Under the pieces are notes generated by a model, which worked only from the letters and a program-made list of their open reading frames with translations, searched no databases and was not told the origin of the DNA. A stretch of 7,098 nt of DNA from Acidobacteriota bacterium. GTDB taxonomy: Bacteria; Acidobacteriota; Blastocatellia; Pyrinomonadales; Pyrinomonadaceae. The stretch's first letter is position 1; the number at the start of each line of letters is the position of its first letter. Where the stretch lies: NCBI GenBank assembly GCA_020199975.1, contig JAIVJP010000311.1, positions 1 to 7,098 of the forward strand. Reading direction: 5' to 3'. A program made the position numbers and the translations under genes. Shown here piece by piece: positions 5,610 to 7,098 of the stretch.

Positions 5610-6915
5610 AGGCGAGATCTTCGTTTGCTGTTTCGTTTCTCCGGAAGCCGCTCAAGAACTCCTCTATCAGGTCGGAGGCGGTTGCCGCTCCGTTTTCACT
5701 GCGCAACCGTGCACCAAGCTCTTTTGCGTTTAAGGCATACTCAGGCTTGGTCAGCAAGTTGTCGAGTTCTCGCGCCACTCGTTCAGCTTTGTAAGAGCGC
5801 CGATAAAGCGTGCGGCTGGTTCCAAGTCGGGCGGCATGCGCCGCGTTATCAGACTGATCGAATGCAAAGGGCACGATCAACGTGGGAATGCCGGCACGCA
5901 GTCCCTGGGAGGTAGTACCCACTCCGCCATGGTGGACCACAACGCACCCACGCTCAAGCAACGATTCAAACGGAGCATTGTCGACCACAATCATATCGGG
6001 AGGCAAAAGCTCCTGCGGACGGTTGCGCTCGTCGCCGATCAGCAAGACCGCGCGCCGTCCCAGCTTTCTCGCCGCGGCAATACTCTCGTGGAAGAAATCC
6101 CGCGCCACCCAGACAGCCGAAGAACCCAGCGTGAACACGACAGGCGCCGCACCTGAGTTTAGAAACTCCAACAAAGCCAGTGGCATCGCCTTCTCGTGCC
6201 GCCCATCGTAGAAGGGGAAACCCGTAATCTGAGTTTGCAGCGGCCAGTCAGGTTGCGGGACGGCAAAGTGTTTTGAAAAGAGGGCAAGCACGAGCGCCGG
6301 CGAGTGTTGCCCATCAAAAGCCGGATTTCCATAATCGGGAATACCCAACTCCTCTCGAAGTTCATCTACCAGCTTCGCCCGATAATTCCGCTTCACTAAA
6401 TCTATAAACGATTTCATGAAACGGGGACCGAGCAGTCGGAGTTTATTCATCCATGGCCAGAATGGCGGAATGGGTGGATCGTAGGCCGAGAAAAACGAGA
6501 GAGGAGCGAGTACCGTAGAGATCCAGGGTATTCCAGTCGTTCGCGCCACGAGCGGCCCGGCGAACGTGATTGGATGAGTTACCAGCAGATCCGCTCCCTC
6601 GGAGGCCTGCATCAGGTCGGCATAACCCTCGCGCACGTAAGGGAAAACAAGTTCTTCCATTAGGTATTTCGGACCCGATCTAGGTTCCATGATCCTGTCC
6701 ATCATTTCCTGGTCCTGGTCCTTGGGAGGGGGAAGTTCAGGACGCAAGCCTGCGAACGTCAGTCCCGCGCCTTCAATCTTTTCCCGATACAGGCCACTGG
6801 TGGCAATCACGGGGTTGTGGCCCCGCCCCTGGAGCTCCAACGCAATCGCCATGTACGGATGAATGTCACCGAAGGATCCGAAGGTCGTTAGCACGATACG
6901 TTTTCCGCGGCGCAT
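5593..6915 (-). CDS. GT1 (UGT/MGT-like) glycosyltransferase
   Basis: A 440-residue GT-B fold glycosyltransferase that most likely moves a sugar from a nucleotide-sugar donor to a lipid or small-molecule acceptor. The N-terminal acceptor half starts with a Rossmann strand and GSFGDIHP (13-20), as in sterol and macrolide glucosyltransferases. The C-terminal donor half has FTLGSSAVW (261-269), HHGGVGTTSQGLRAGIP (328-344) and PFAFDQSDNA (349-358), where D353-Q354 would contact the donor sugar. No signal peptide or membrane span is visible. Candidate acceptors are sterols or hopanoids, carotenoids, or secondary metabolites; the sequence cannot decide. The ATG (6913-6915) is preceded by an AG-rich AAGAGAAG ribosome-binding stretch. 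Its last 17 bases overlap coaX in another frame. No biosynthetic cluster is visible around it. Confidence 0.92.
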   Translation of the reverse strand: MRRGKRIVLTTFGSFGDIHPYMAIALELQGRGHNPVIATSGLYREKIEGAGLTFAGLRPELPPPKDQDQEMMDRIMEPRSGPKYLMEELVFPYVREGYADLMQASEGADLLVTHPITFAGPLVARTTGIPWISTVLAPLSFFSAYDPPIPPFWPWMNKLRLLGPRFMKSFIDLVKRNYRAKLVDELREELGIPDYGNPAFDGQHSPALVLALFSKHFAVPQPDWPLQTQITGFPFYDGRHEKAMPLALLEFLNSGAAPVVFTLGSSAVWVARDFFHESIAAARKLGRRAVLLIGDERNRPQELLPPDMIVVDNAPFESLLERGCVVVHHGGVGTTSQGLRAGIPTLIVPFAFDQSDNAAHAARLGTSRTLYRRSYKAERVARELDNLLTKPEYALNAKELGARLRSENGAATASDLIEEFLSGFRRNETANEDLAYASRN

Positions 6916-6954
6916 AGCTTCTCTTAATAATTCCTTAGTGTTTGGGTTAAGCTC

Positions 6955-7096
6955 AGCTCCGTAGGAGCCGAATGTCTATAGCACCGGCAGCCAACCCAAC
7001 GACCCAGCTCCGTCAGATAGGAGGAGCGAAATGTTCCTGCCGATGACGGGCATGTCGATTGAGGACACTATCTATGGAGCTGTCGGAATGTCTTAG
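6955..7096. repeat. Degenerate copies of a short GCTCC..GGAGC palindromic repeat
   Basis: The spacer beyond the glycosyltransferase start has AGCTCCG at 6955-6961 and again at 7006-7012. Each is followed by a GGAG element and an AATGT: GTAGGAGCCGAATGTCTATA at 6961-6980, and ATAGGAGGAGCGAAATGTTC at 7017-7036. A third, weaker copy (ATGGAGCTGTCGGAATGTCT) lies at 7074-7093. The first copy holds the perfect stem GCTCC-GTA-GGAGC (6956-6968). This looks like a REP-type dispersed element. It resembles intergenic repeats I recall from acidobacterial genomes, but copy number cannot be judged from one window. No gene is assigned in 6916-7098. Confidence 0.55.
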
Positions 7097-7098
7097 AG

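Noticed and set aside
5184..5915. 243-codon plus-strand open frame
   Set aside because: It lies antisense to coaX and the glycosyltransferase, both with intact family motifs; its translation is rich in Arg and Cys and has no recognisable motif, so it is a shadow frame.
6916..6960. Promoter for the glycosyltransferase-coaX pair
   Set aside because: The AT-rich stretch GAATTATTAAG on the minus strand could pass for a -10 region, but no matching -35 at a suitable distance is convincing.
7031..7096. 21-codon plus-strand gene
   Set aside because: Despite a good Shine-Dalgarno match, its start region coincides with a repeated motif and the peptide has no recognisable features; kept only as a finding.

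Overview
The window carries one co-oriented block of five protein-coding genes, all on the minus strand. In transcription order (right to left) they are a GT1-type glycosyltransferase, type III pantothenate kinase (coaX), a conserved-looking protein of unknown function, a TrmA/RlmD-family RNA uridine methyltransferase, and a nearly complete comEC that runs off the left edge. The genes belong to a free-living bacterium with moderate G+C. Gene content, the look of the unknown protein and the repeat-filled spacers suggest an acidobacterium (Blastocatellia-like). That placement is inference from memory of similar proteins, not a demonstrated assignment.

Layout. 6916-7098 has no convincing gene and holds degenerate copies of a short GCTCC..GGAGC repeat. 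5593-6915 is the glycosyltransferase, whose last 17 bases overlap the start of coaX (4809-5609). 4721-4808 is a spacer filled by heptanucleotide repeats, which also run into the coaX 3' end. 3989-4720 is the unknown protein with a TTG start. 3787-3988 is a spacer with three inverted repeats. 2584-3786 is the methyltransferase. 2516-2583 is a spacer made almost wholly of a second heptanucleotide array. 1-2515 is comEC in one uninterrupted frame; it misses only its C-terminal tail because the window ends.

The genes do not form one pathway: coenzyme A synthesis, RNA modification, DNA uptake and glycosylation are all represented. Only the glycosyltransferase-coaX pair looks tightly coupled. No RNA gene, CRISPR array, transposase or defence gene was seen.

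The most unusual signal is the pair of period-7 repeat elements at 2516-2602 and 4722-4846. They share a 28-bp core that is 26/28 identical. They supply the stop codons and last residues of the genes on one side and abut the start codons of the genes on the other. The second is also bounded by 16-bp inverted repeats that are themselves heptad arrays.
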